Shown: in pieces, positions 1 through 7,128 of the stretch
Layout of the letters: each line of letters starts with the position of its first letter
Numbering within the stretch: the first letter of the stretch is position 1
Assembly (NCBI GenBank): GCA_964602115.1
Contig: CAZRQN010000035.1
Location: 1-23,656 of the forward strand
Reading direction: 5' to 3'
Source of the DNA: JANOGU01 sp964602115
GTDB lineage: Bacteria > Pseudomonadota > Alphaproteobacteria > Rhodobacterales > Rhodobacteraceae
Length of the DNA stretch: 23,656 nucleotides
The notes under the pieces: generated by a model
Told to the model about the DNA's origin: nothing
What the model saw: the letters and a program-made list of their open reading frames with translations, nothing else
Databases searched by the model: none
Position numbers and translations under genes: made by a program

Positions 1-885
1 GTCATCATCAAGGCCACCGCCGGCGGCGGCGGTCGCGGGATGAAGGTCGCGAAGAACGCCACCGAGCTGGAGATCGCCTTCCGCACCGCGCGGTCGGAGG
101 CCAAGGCGGCCTTCGGCAATGACGAGGTCTATATGGAGAAATATCTCCAGAAGCCGCGTCACATCGAGATCCAGGTCTTCGGCGACGGCAAGGGCAAGGC
201 CGTCCACCTCGGCGAGCGCGACTGCTCCCTGCAGCGGCGCCACCAGAAGGTGCTGGAGGAAGCGCCCGGCCCGGTCATCACCCCGGAGATGCGGGCCGAG
301 ATCGGCGGCATCTGCGCGGCGGCGGTGGCCAAGATCAACTACATCGGCGCCGGCACGATCGAATTCCTGTTCGAGGACGGGAAGTTCTACTTCATCGAGA
401 TGAACACGCGGCTCCAGGTCGAGCACCCCGTCACCGAAGGCATCTTCGGCGTCGATCTGGTGCGCGAGCAGATCCGCGTGGCGGCCGGGATGCCGATGTC
501 CTTCACCCAGGACGACCTGACGATCAACGGCCATGCCATCGAGGTCCGGATCAACGCCGAGAAGCTGCCCAACTTCTCGCCCTCGCCCGGACGGGTGCGG
601 ATGTTCCATGCGCCGGGCGGCTATGGCGTGCGGATGGATTCGGCGCTCTATTCCGGCTATTCGATCCCGCCCTACTACGACAGCCTGGTGGGCAAGCTCA
701 TCGTCCATGGCCGCGACCGGCCGGAAGCCCTGGCGCGGCTGAACCGGGCGCTGGGCGAGCTGATCATCGACGGCATCGACACTTCGACGCCGCTCTTCCG
801 GGCACTGCTGGAAGAGCCGGACATCCTGGCAGGGGACTACACGATCCACTGGCTGGAGAAGTGGCTGGCGGCGAAATTCGGCTGA
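1..885 (+). CDS. accC: Biotin carboxylase subunit of acetyl-CoA carboxylase (5' end outside window)
   Basis: ATP-dependent carboxylation of biotin on the biotin carboxyl carrier protein, the first half-reaction of acetyl-CoA carboxylase in fatty-acid synthesis. The frame is open from base 1. It begins inside the glycine-rich ATP-grasp loop (IIKATAGGGGRGMKV), which corresponds to about residue 156 of the 449-residue E. coli enzyme, so roughly 155 N-terminal residues are missing. The 294 codons seen bring the total to about the family length. Also visible are the conserved HLGERDCSLQRRHQKVLEEAP segment and the catalytic EMNTRLQVEHPVTE segment that binds Mg-ATP and bicarbonate. The C-terminal lid domain runs to the stop. 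Propionyl- or methylcrotonyl-CoA carboxylase alpha chains are related but carry a C-terminal biotinyl domain, which is absent here. accB would be expected just upstream. Confidence 0.96.
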   Translation, partial: VIIKATAGGGGRGMKVAKNATELEIAFRTARSEAKAAFGNDEVYMEKYLQKPRHIEIQVFGDGKGKAVHLGERDCSLQRRHQKVLEEAPGPVITPEMRAEIGGICAAAVAKINYIGAGTIEFLFEDGKFYFIEMNTRLQVEHPVTEGIFGVDLVREQIRVAAGMPMSFTQDDLTINGHAIEVRINAEKLPNFSPSPGRVRMFHAPGGYGVRMDSALYSGYSIPPYYDSLVGKLIVHGRDRPEALARLNRALGELIIDGIDTSTPLFRALLEEPDILAGDYTIHWLEKWLAAKFG

Positions 886-937
886 GACCGTCCTCGCCTG
901 TTCGACGCGGCCGCACGGGCCGAGGAAGGGGGAAGCG

Positions 938-1591
938 TTGATCCCCAGCGAACCGCCGATCCTGACGCCGGAGCTTCTTCTGCGCGCCTATGCCCGGGGC
1001 ATCTTCCCGATGGCCGAGCGCCGGGACGACCCCGGCCTGCACTGGATCGACCCGCGCCGGCGCGGGATCATCCCGCTGGACGGGTTCCGGATCTCGCGGT
1101 CGCTGTCGCGAACCATCGGACGGGCGGACTATACGGTGACACTGGACACCGACTTCACCGGCGTGGTCGAGGCCTGCGCCGAACGGCCGGAGACCTGGAT
1201 CAACCGGCCGATCCTCTCTCTTTACGCAGCGCTCCACCGCGCGGGACACGCGCATGCCCTGGAGGTCCGGCGTGACGGCAGGCTGATCGGCGGCGTCTAT
1301 GGCGTGGCGCTGGGAGCGGCCTTCTTCGGCGAGTCGATGTTCTCGCGCGCCACCGATGCTTCCAAGATCGCGCTGGCCTGGCTGATCCACCGCCTGCGTG
1401 CCGGCGGTTTCGTCCTCTTCGACACCCAGTTCCTGACCCCGCATCTGGCCAGTCTCGGCGGGGTGGAGATCACCCGGGCGGAGTACCTCCGCCGGCTTGC
1501 CGAAGCGACCGCGCGGCCCGCGACCCTTTGGCCGGAGGGCTATTCGCCCTCGCCCTCTGCCGTCAGGCAACGCAGGACCCAGACGTCATAG
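938..1591 (+). CDS. aat: Leucyl/phenylalanyl-tRNA--protein transferase
   Basis: Transfers Leu or Phe from aminoacyl-tRNA to the N-terminal Lys/Arg of proteins, marking them for ClpS/ClpAP degradation (bacterial N-end rule) in the cytoplasm. The 217-residue product shows the family pattern: LLLRAYARGIFPMAE near the N-terminus, then HWIDPRRRGIIPLDGFRISRSL, GGVYGVALGAAFFGESMFSRATDASKIAL in the middle, and FDTQFLTPHLASLGGVEI near the C-terminus. E. coli Aat is 234 residues. The start is a TTG placed behind a purine-rich GAGGAAGGGGG; no ATG upstream in frame fits, and the next Met falls inside the conserved FPMAE motif. It lies 52 bp after accC in the same direction, an accC-aat order I know from Rhodobacteraceae. 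Its last 52 bp overlap the 3' end of the convergent DUF2155 gene. Confidence 0.95.
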   Translation: MIPSEPPILTPELLLRAYARGIFPMAERRDDPGLHWIDPRRRGIIPLDGFRISRSLSRTIGRADYTVTLDTDFTGVVEACAERPETWINRPILSLYAALHRAGHAHALEVRRDGRLIGGVYGVALGAAFFGESMFSRATDASKIALAWLIHRLRAGGFVLFDTQFLTPHLASLGGVEITRAEYLRRLAEATARPATLWPEGYSPSPSAVRQRRTQTS

Positions 1592-1914
1592 CGGGCGTGA
1601 TCCATGGCGTTCAGCGCCGGCGCCGCCGCGAGCATCCAGCCGGAGAAGACCGTATCCTTCATCAGCGGATCGGTGATCGTCAGATGCGCATAGGCATCGG
1701 TCGGCACACCTTCGGCCGGATAGCGGCAATCATCGAGCAGTACCGTCAGACGCCCCGCCTCGCCCGCCTGGCCGCGGCTGAGGTCGAGATCGCCGGTCTT
1801 GCCGGAAACCTTGTCCAGCCAGCGCACGGCGGCCCCCGGTGCCTGGGTTCCGGCAGGTTCCTGCGCCAGCGCCGGAGCGGCGGCCAGCAAAGCCAAGAGG
1901 ACCGGGCGGATCAT
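1540..1914 (-). CDS. DUF2155-family exported protein
   Basis: A 124-residue protein with an N-terminal signal peptide (hydrophobic residues about 4-16, cleavage likely after PALAQ). The mature part has the DUF2155 pattern: VRWLDKVSGKTGDLDL, then LTVLLDDCRYPAEGVPTDAYAHLTITD, a FSGWMLAAAPALNAMDHARYDVWVLRC segment and two conserved cysteines (in DDCRYP and LRC) that could form a disulfide. The function is unknown; location is inferred to be periplasm or outer membrane. The start ATG overlaps the stop of the upstream mlaD-like gene by four bases (ATGA), so translation is probably coupled and a role in the envelope is plausible. The 3' end overlaps aat on the opposite strand. Confidence 0.88.
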   Translation of the reverse strand: MIRPVLLALLAAAPALAQEPAGTQAPGAAVRWLDKVSGKTGDLDLSRGQAGEAGRLTVLLDDCRYPAEGVPTDAYAHLTITDPLMKDTVFSGWMLAAAPALNAMDHARYDVWVLRCLTAEGEGE

Positions 1915-2390
1915 GGCGCGGGCGCGTCGGCCCCGGCGTCGCCCTCGTCGCCGCCGCCGCCGGCGAATTTCATCAGGAGCGACACGACGCTGACCGCACC
2001 CTGCGTGTCCTCGACTTCGTCGCCTGCTGCGAAATTGGTCCCCGACCCGCCGGGAGAGATCTCGACGAAATTGCCGCCGAGCAGGCCCTCGGACGAGATC
2101 AGGATGCTCGAATCGTCCGGCACCTGGACATCCTGCCGCACCGAAAGCGTCGCATCGGCGAAGAAGGTCGCGGGATTGAGGTCCAGCGCCGTGACCGTGC
2201 CCACCTTTACCCCGGCCAGCCGCACATCGGTGCCGACGCGCACGCCCTCGGCCGAGCGGAAGGAGGCACGGAGCGGATAGCTCGATCCCTGCGGCGTCAG
2301 CCCCGCGCCCTGGATGGCGAAGGCGAAAAAGCCAAGCGCCACGGCCAGAACCGCACCGCCGGCCGCCACTTCTGCCGCACTCTCACTCAT
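1911..2390 (-). CDS. mlaD: MlaD-like MCE-domain protein, phospholipid transport across the envelope
   Basis: Substrate-binding component of Mla-type retrograde phospholipid transport: an inner-membrane-anchored MCE domain facing the periplasm. The 159-residue product has one N-terminal transmembrane helix (about residues 8-28) and then a single MCE domain (about 35-120) with VRLAGVKVGTVTALDL, ADATLSV and the terminal signature ISSEGLLGGNFVEISPGG. The acidic tail is low in complexity. MlaD of E. coli is 183 residues. An upstream extension to 2474 is possible, but its Arg-rich sequence is not MCE-like, so I chose the ATG at 2390 just before the membrane helix. No mlaFEB permease or ATPase genes are adjacent, so partners must be elsewhere. 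Just upstream, 10 bp away, is the NDUFA12 homologue; downstream the DUF2155 gene overlaps by ATGA. Confidence 0.87.
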   Translation of the reverse strand: MSESAAEVAAGGAVLAVALGFFAFAIQGAGLTPQGSSYPLRASFRSAEGVRVGTDVRLAGVKVGTVTALDLNPATFFADATLSVRQDVQVPDDSSILISSEGLLGGNFVEISPGGSGTNFAAGDEVEDTQGAVSVVSLLMKFAGGGGDEGDAGADAPAP

Positions 2391-2400
2391 CGCCGGCGAT

Positions 2401-2784
2401 TCACTCGGGCTGCCAGGCGTCGTAGTCGCGCCGCGCCGCCGGCTCGCCCAGGCGGATCGAGCCCGGCGGCGCATAGGCGGCGGCCGTGCCCGTCATGTTT
2501 TCCAGATGCGGCTTTTCCCAGGCCCGGTGCTTCAGCGGCGCCTCGGTCGGCGGCTCGTCATAGGTGTGGTGCAGCCAGCCGTGCCAGTCCGGACCCACAC
2601 GGCTCGCCTCCGCCTCGCCATTGTAGATGACCCAGCGGCGCAGGCCGTCCTTGGTGCGATAGTAGATATTGCCAGCCTCGTCCTGGCCGACCTTCACGCC
2701 ATGGCGTGCGGTGAAAAACTGCGTGTTCAGGGTCTGGCCGTTCCACCAGGTGAACACCCGCTTCGCCAGGTTCATCACACCCAT
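2401..2784 (-). CDS. NADH:ubiquinone oxidoreductase subunit NDUFA12 homologue
   Basis: A supernumerary complex I subunit related to mitochondrial NDUFA12 (B17.2). NDUFA12, NDUFS4 and NDUFS6 homologues occur in alphaproteobacterial complex I, as described for Paracoccus denitrificans. The 127-residue product shows the family core: FFTARHGVKVGQDEAGNIYY, RRWVIYNG, then P-x-W-x-GWLHHTYDEPPTE and a C-terminal W-x-KPHLENMTGT-x-AYAPPGS. The peripheral arm on the cytoplasmic side is the expected location. I chose the ATG at 2784 because an AAGGGAG ribosome-binding site precedes it at good distance; a longer frame to 2829 lacks one. The gene is encoded away from the main nuo cluster and followed after 10 bp by mlaD. 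Confidence 0.93.
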   Translation of the reverse strand: MGVMNLAKRVFTWWNGQTLNTQFFTARHGVKVGQDEAGNIYYRTKDGLRRWVIYNGEAEASRVGPDWHGWLHHTYDEPPTEAPLKHRAWEKPHLENMTGTAAAYAPPGSIRLGEPAARRDYDAWQPE

Positions 2785-2896
2785 CGCGCACTCCCTTGTC
2801 TGGCCCACATATGGCCGAGGATTTCCCAAAGGTCCAGCGAGCCGGCACGATCGGCCCCACCGCCGGCGCCACCGCCCGCACCGCGCCGCGCAGGGT

Positions 2897-3883
2897 TCAC
2901 GCCGGTGTCATCGCGGCAAAGACGCGGTCGATCATCGCCTGGGTCCCCCGGCTGAATTCCAGCGGGCAGGCCCAGGGCGCCCCGTCGCGGACAGTGGCCC
3001 CGAAAGCCTCGACCTGCCGGACATAGTGGTTCTCTCCGGGCCAGCGCTCGAACATGCGCTTCAGCCCCGGCGCGTCGATCTGCACCTGGGCGAGATCGTA
3101 GAGATTGGCATTGAACGGGCCGCTGACGCGGATCAGGCCCCTGTCGCCCTGGAAGACCATCTCCTGGCGGAGGAAGAGCCGCATCGAGGTCATCGCCGAA
3201 TAGGTGAAGCGATGGCCGTTGCCCGCCCACATGCCGGTGACTTGCGCCCAGGTATCCACCCCGTTCTCGAAAATCCCGCGCGCCTGCACCGTCTCGGGTT
3301 CGGCCCCGGTGGCGAAACGGGCCGAGCCATAGGTATAGACGCCGATGTCGCGGATGCCGCCGCCGCCGGTGTCGGCGCGATTGCGGATGTTCCCCGGTTC
3401 GGTGCGGTTGTCGTAGGAAAATGCCCCATCGACATGCAGCACCTGGCCGATAGCCCCTTCGGCGATCAGGTCGCGCACCCGCTGCCACTGGGAATGGTGG
3501 ACGATCATATAGGCTTCGGAGACCAGAAGCCCCGAGGCATCCCGTGCCGCGATCAGCCTATCGATCTCCGGCGCGGTCATCGCGATCGGCTTCTCGGTCA
3601 GCACATGCTTGCCGGCCGCGATGGCCTTGAGCGTCCATTCCACATGCAGATGGTTGGGCAGCGGGATATAGACGGCGTCGATTTCGGGATCATCGAGCAA
3701 GGCCTCGTAGGAGCCATGGACCTTCAGCCCCGGGCGCAACGCCGCGAAAGGCGCCGCCTTGGTGGCATCCGAGGTGGCGATGGCGGCCAGATCGGCCCCC
3801 CTGGCAAGGTGAATGGCCGGCGCCATCTGCTCGCGGGCGAATTTCGCCGCGCCGAGTATCCCCCAACGTACAACGTCCATCAC
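2897..3883 (-). CDS. Gfo/Idh/MocA-family NAD(P)-dependent oxidoreductase
   Basis: A 328-residue member of the glucose-fructose oxidoreductase/inositol dehydrogenase/MocA family, which oxidises or reduces sugars and related polyols with tightly or loosely bound NAD(P). The N-terminal Rossmann domain begins WGILGAAKFAR (residues 7-17). The family EKP motif is at about residues 97-99 (LTEKPIAM), with the Lys as predicted catalytic residue. The C-terminal alpha/beta domain carries GGGIRDIGVYTYGSARF, where an Asp and a Tyr replace the more common Asp/His pair. The closest type by pattern is the glucose-fructose oxidoreductase/dihydrodiol dehydrogenase branch, but I cannot assign a substrate. It starts with two consecutive ATG codons, 50 bp after pmtA on the same strand, and may be a distal member of that operon. 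No signal peptide is seen. Confidence 0.88.
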   Translation of the reverse strand: MMDVVRWGILGAAKFAREQMAPAIHLARGADLAAIATSDATKAAPFAALRPGLKVHGSYEALLDDPEIDAVYIPLPNHLHVEWTLKAIAAGKHVLTEKPIAMTAPEIDRLIAARDASGLLVSEAYMIVHHSQWQRVRDLIAEGAIGQVLHVDGAFSYDNRTEPGNIRNRADTGGGGIRDIGVYTYGSARFATGAEPETVQARGIFENGVDTWAQVTGMWAGNGHRFTYSAMTSMRLFLRQEMVFQGDRGLIRVSGPFNANLYDLAQVQIDAPGLKRMFERWPGENHYVRQVEAFGATVRDGAPWACPLEFSRGTQAMIDRVFAAMTPA

Positions 3884-3933
3884 GCCCTCCCGGATCCTTG
3901 CGCGAGGCTACCCGTCCGGTGTCCGCGCAGCAA

Positions 3934-4551
3934 TCACCCCGGCTTGCGCAGGACCAGAAAGCTCATCATCCCGAAGGGCGGAAAACTGCGCTCCTCGACC
4001 AGGTCAAGCCCGGCCTGCCCGACCACGAGCTCTCGACGGAAGTCCGAATGCCAGCCGAGAATGTCGGAAAACCGCGCGCTCGCCCGCGCAGCAAGACCGA
4101 GCGCACCCCGGTCGCGGGCCAGGTGGTTGACGACGACCAGCTCGCCCCCCGGGCGCAGGACGCGTGCCGCCTCCGCCACCACCAGATGCGGGTCCGGGAC
4201 CACGGAAAGGACATGCATGGCCGCGACAGTATCAAAACTTCCGTTCGGAAACTCCAGTCGGCGGGCGTCCATGCGCATCAGGCCCTTGATCTGCGAAAGC
4301 CGGCGCTCGCGCACCTTGGCCTCTGCCTTGGCCAGCATGTCGGGGCTGTAGTCGATCCCCACCACCTCGACGTCCTGGCCGTAGCGGACCAGCGCCATCC
4401 CCGTGCCGACACCGACCTCCAGCACCCGGCCGCCGCGGCGCGAGATATAGTCCACCGCCCAGTTCCGCCCCCTTTCGGTGACCGCACCGAAGGTGGCGTC
4501 GTAAATCGGCGCCCAGCGGGCATAGCAGCGGGCGACGGCGGCAAGTTCCAT
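3934..4551 (-). CDS. pmtA: Phosphatidylethanolamine N-methyltransferase (PmtA type)
   Basis: A soluble 205-residue SAM-dependent methyltransferase, probably converting phosphatidylethanolamine through three methylations to phosphatidylcholine. The SAM-binding motif I is VLEVGVGTG (residues 43-51), followed by VVGIDYSPDML (motif II), the FDTVAAMHVLSVVPDP motif and VLRPGGELVVVNH. The N-terminal YARWAPIYDATFG is typical of Rhodobacter-type PmtA. The assignment rests strongly on context: the gene starts one base after the stop of pssA, which overlaps psd, so the three genes make, decarboxylate and methylate the serine phospholipid. A ubiquinone/menaquinone (UbiE-like) methyltransferase is a possible alternative by motif alone. 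Confidence 0.85.
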   Translation of the reverse strand: MELAAVARCYARWAPIYDATFGAVTERGRNWAVDYISRRGGRVLEVGVGTGMALVRYGQDVEVVGIDYSPDMLAKAEAKVRERRLSQIKGLMRMDARRLEFPNGSFDTVAAMHVLSVVPDPHLVVAEAARVLRPGGELVVVNHLARDRGALGLAARASARFSDILGWHSDFRRELVVGQAGLDLVEERSFPPFGMMSFLVLRKPG

Positions 4552-4552
4552 G

Positions 4553-5302
4553 TCAGTCCTTCATCTCTTCGGCAGGCTCGGTATTCGCGCCCGCACGCCG
4601 GGTCCGCGACAGGGCAACGGCGGGCAGCGCCGCCAGGTAGAAGATCACCAGCACCACCGCCGTCCGCCAGGGATCGATGGCAAGACCTGCCGCAGCGAGC
4701 GTCAGCGCTGCCAGCGCCCCACCGGCGATCCGGCGCGGCACGCGAAGCTTCAGCGAGGGCGTGGGCAGGCGGCTGACCATCAGGATCGCCACGCCCACCA
4801 GCCAGCCCGCCGAAATCCACGGCTGCGGCGCGTGGATCGTGTCGCCCCGTGACAGAAAGACCGGCGCAAGTGCCAGGAGCGCGCCCATCGGCGAAGGCAC
4901 ACCGACGAACCAGGCGCGCTCTCCGTCCGGGTCGGCGCGGCGGACGTTGAACCTGGCGAGGCGGACGGTGCAGCAGGCCGCATAGGCAAGGACCGCGCCC
5001 CAGCCCAGCCCGGGCAGCGTGTGCAATGTGAAGCAATAGAGCACCAGCGCCGGAGCCACGCCGAAATTCACCACATCGGCAAGGCTGTCCAGTTCGGCGC
5101 CGATCAGGCTGTCGCTCTTCAGCGCGCGGGCGACAATGCCGTCGAGGCCATCGAGCACCGCAGCCAGCACCAGCAGCAGCACCGCCCAGTCGAAGCGGCC
5201 GTGGATGGCGAGGCGGATCGAGGTCAGTCCGGCGCAGACGGCACCGAGCGTCATCGCGTTCGGCAGAAGCTGCGCGAGCGCGACCGAGCCCCGCTGCATC
5301 AC
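4553..5302 (-). CDS. pssA: CDP-diacylglycerol--serine O-phosphatidyltransferase
   Basis: Integral inner-membrane enzyme that joins serine to CDP-diacylglycerol to give phosphatidylserine. The 249-residue product has several hydrophobic helices and the full CDP-alcohol phosphotransferase motif DG-x2-AR-x8-G-x3-D-x3-D at residues 54-76 (Asp54, Gly55, Ala58, Arg59, Gly68, Asp72, Asp76). Asp72 and Asp76 are the expected metal and catalytic residues. It is a type II (membrane) Pss, not the E. coli peripheral type. Two starts are possible: GTG at 5302 (GTGA overlap with the psd stop) or ATG at 5299 (TGATG). Either indicates coupled translation with psd. The C-terminal tail is charged and cytoplasmic. 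Confidence 0.95.
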   Translation of the reverse strand: MMQRGSVALAQLLPNAMTLGAVCAGLTSIRLAIHGRFDWAVLLLVLAAVLDGLDGIVARALKSDSLIGAELDSLADVVNFGVAPALVLYCFTLHTLPGLGWGAVLAYAACCTVRLARFNVRRADPDGERAWFVGVPSPMGALLALAPVFLSRGDTIHAPQPWISAGWLVGVAILMVSRLPTPSLKLRVPRRIAGGALAALTLAAAGLAIDPWRTAVVLVIFYLAALPAVALSRTRRAGANTEPAEEMKD

Positions 5303-5991
5303 TCGGCCCGTCCCCGGATCGTTTCCGCCTGGCCGTCCAGCCGCGCGATCACCGTCTCGCCGGCGATCATCGTCTGGCCGACCGCCACCGCAGGCTCCAC
5401 CCCGGCCGGCAGGTAGATGTCGAGGCGGGAGCCGAAACGGATCAGCCCGAAGCGCTCGCCCCGGCGCATCGCCGCTCCGGGCTTGGCCCAGCAGAGGATG
5501 CGGCGGGCGACGAGGCCGGCGATCTGCACCACGGCGATCTGGCGGCCGTCCTCAAGATCGAAACGCAGGGCGTTGCGCTCGTTGTACTCGCTGGCCTTGT
5601 CGAGCGAGGCGTTGACGAAGCGGCCGGGCGTATAGACCACCGCGCCCACCCTTCCATCGGCCACGGCCCGGTTCACATGGCAGTTGAAGACCGACATGAA
5701 GACGGAAATCCGGGTCCGGGGCGCGGCGTCCATCCCGAGCCCTTCGGGCGCCGGCGCCGCCACGATCATCGAGACCATGCCATCGGCCGGGCTGACGACC
5801 AGTCCCGGCGCTAGAGGCACGATTCGCACCGGGTCGCGGAAGAAGTAGTAGCACCAGACGGTCAGGCCGGTGCCGATCCAGCCCAGCGGCGCGGCGATGA
5901 GAAAAAGGCCCACCGTCACCGCCGCGAAGATCCCGACGAAACGCCAGCCTTCCGGATGCATCGGCTTGAGGAAGGTTCCAAGCATCGTCAT
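5299..5991 (-). CDS. psd: Phosphatidylserine decarboxylase proenzyme
   Basis: Pyruvoyl-dependent decarboxylation of phosphatidylserine to phosphatidylethanolamine at the inner membrane. At 230 residues it is the short form. The N-terminus has two hydrophobic stretches (about 18-46), then FFRDPVR, the VSPADG motif (Asp70), and FMSVFNCHVNR (His105). These supply the Asp and His of the self-cleavage triad. The cleavage site is FGSR near the C-terminus: Gly187-Ser188, Ser188 becoming the pyruvoyl group of the small alpha chain. It is the first gene of psd-pssA-pmtA and follows rpoH by 89 bp, with a plausible promoter in that gap. Confidence 0.95.
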   Translation of the reverse strand: MTMLGTFLKPMHPEGWRFVGIFAAVTVGLFLIAAPLGWIGTGLTVWCYYFFRDPVRIVPLAPGLVVSPADGMVSMIVAAPAPEGLGMDAAPRTRISVFMSVFNCHVNRAVADGRVGAVVYTPGRFVNASLDKASEYNERNALRFDLEDGRQIAVVQIAGLVARRILCWAKPGAAMRRGERFGLIRFGSRLDIYLPAGVEPAVAVGQTMIAGETVIARLDGQAETIRGRAE

Positions 5992-6021
5992 CGCCGGGGC
6001 CCCGCTGTGCTGCGATGCAGC

Positions 6022-6050
6022 GTCCTAGCCCCCCGGCGCGACGATTTCAA
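6022..6050 (-). promoter_or_regulatory. Candidate sigma-70 promoter for the psd-pssA-pmtA operon
   Basis: Reading the minus strand, TTGAAA (6050-6045) is separated by exactly 17 nt from TAGGAC (6027-6022), about 30 nt before the psd ATG. The -35 box matches 5 of 6 consensus positions; the -10 matches only 3 of 6 but resembles -10 boxes accepted in high-GC Rhodobacteraceae. It is the only decent match in the 89-bp rpoH-psd gap. Read-through from rpoH cannot be excluded, since I see no clear terminator. Confidence 0.4.
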
Positions 6051-6080
6051 CCTCAAGCAGTGACCCTGCGTCACCTGGTT

Positions 6081-6974
6081 TCAGGCGGGGATGCGCAGAC
6101 CCTTGTCCTTGGCGAGTTCACGCATCCGCTCCTGCAGCTTTTCGAACGCCCGCACCTCGATCTGGCGGATCCGCTCGCGGCTGACGCCATAGCTGTCGCT
6201 CAGATCCTCCAGTGTGACGGGGTCCTCGGCCAAGCGCCGCTGCATCAGGATGTCGCGCTCCCGCTCGTTGAGCACCGACATCGCCTGCGTCAGCAGCCTG
6301 CGGCGGATGTCGAGCTCGTCGCGCTCGGCATAGGCCTCGGCCTGGTCGCTGTCCTCGTCCTCCAGCCAGTCCTGCCACTGGCTGCCGCCCTCTTCCGAGC
6401 CGACCGTCGCGTTCAGCGAGGCATCGGCGCCGGCCAGGCGGCGGTTCATCTCCACCACCTCATCCTCGGTCACGGCGAGGTCATGGGCGATCCGCTTGAC
6501 GTTTTCGGGCCGCAGGTCTCCATCCTCCAGCGCCCCGACCTTGGCCTTGGCCTTGCGAAGATTGAAGAAAAGCTTCTTCTGCGCCGAGGTGGTGCCGAGT
6601 TTCACCAGGCTCCACGAGCGCAGGATGTACTCCTGGATCGCCGCGCGGATCCACCACATGGCATAGGTGGCCAGGCGGAAGCCCCGCTCGGGATCGAAGC
6701 GTTTGACCGCCTGCATCAGCCCGACATTGGCCTCGGAGATCACTTCGGCCTGCGGCAAGCCGTAACCGCGATAACCCATGGCGATCTTGGCGGCGAGGCG
6801 GAGGTGCGAGGTGACAAGCTTGTGCGCGGCGCCGGCGTCCTCGTGGTCCACCCAGCGCTTGGCCAGCATGTATTCTTCTTCCGGCTCCAGGATCGGGAAC
6901 CGGCGGATCTCCTGCAGGTAGCGGTTCAGCCCCGCTTCGGGGCTCGGCGCCGGGAGATTGGTATAGGCAGACAT
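6081..6974 (-). CDS. rpoH: RNA polymerase heat-shock sigma factor RpoH (sigma-32)
   Basis: Alternative sigma factor directing RNA polymerase to heat-shock and, in Rhodobacter, also oxidative-stress promoters. The 297-residue product has region 2 (GLMQAVKRFDPERGFRLATYAMWWIRAAIQEYILRS in outline), the diagnostic RpoH box QKKLFFNLR at about residues 132-140, and region 4.2 helix-turn-helix LEDLSDSYGVSRERIRQIEVRA near the C-terminus. The RpoH box separates it from RpoD. The ATG at 6974 is preceded by AGGAGGAAG; the frame stays open to 7121 but the extra sequence is not sigma-like. Many Rhodobacterales carry two paralogues (RpoHI and RpoHII); I cannot tell which this is without alignment. A sigma-32-like promoter precedes it. 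Confidence 0.96.
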   Translation of the reverse strand: MSAYTNLPAPSPEAGLNRYLQEIRRFPILEPEEEYMLAKRWVDHEDAGAAHKLVTSHLRLAAKIAMGYRGYGLPQAEVISEANVGLMQAVKRFDPERGFRLATYAMWWIRAAIQEYILRSWSLVKLGTTSAQKKLFFNLRKAKAKVGALEDGDLRPENVKRIAHDLAVTEDEVVEMNRRLAGADASLNATVGSEEGGSQWQDWLEDEDSDQAEAYAERDELDIRRRLLTQAMSVLNERERDILMQRRLAEDPVTLEDLSDSYGVSRERIRQIEVRAFEKLQERMRELAKDKGLRIPA

Positions 6975-7020
6975 CTGCTTCCTCCTGCCGGACGGCGCAG
7001 AGCCGCACGGACCCGCCGAT

Positions 7021-7047
7021 CTATGAGACGCCACCAGGCAATTCAAG
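7021..7047 (-). promoter_or_regulatory. Sigma-32-like promoter upstream of rpoH
   Basis: On the minus strand TTCTTGAA (core CTTGAA at 7047-7042) is followed after 14 nt by CTCATAG (7027-7021), 46 nt before the rpoH ATG. This fits the sigma-32 pattern CTTGAA-N13-15-CCCCATnT, suggesting positive autoregulation as known for rpoH of Caulobacter. The same bases can also be read as a sigma-70 promoter, TTGAAT-N16-ATAGAT, so dual use is possible. Confidence 0.5.
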
Positions 7048-7128
7048 AAGCTGGCGCGCAGGCGTTGACGAAGGATGAAGGTGAAGCGCCGCCGGCGCCA
7101 GCCTGCGGAAACAGGTCTCACGCAGTTG

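Noticed and set aside
2391..2474. 28-residue N-terminal extension of the MlaD-like protein
   Set aside because: Arg-rich sequence overlapping the NDUFA12 gene; not seen before the membrane helix in MCE proteins.
2700..2896. Short frames and a CATATG palindrome between the oxidoreductase and NDUFA12 genes
   Set aside because: No spaced -35/-10 pair and no coding signal; I see nothing supportable in the 112-bp gap beyond the ribosome-binding site.
2669..4351. 560-codon plus-strand frame opposite the oxidoreductase and pmtA
   Set aside because: No domain similarity; shadow of Gfo/Idh/MocA and PmtA genes, which have complete motifs on the minus strand.
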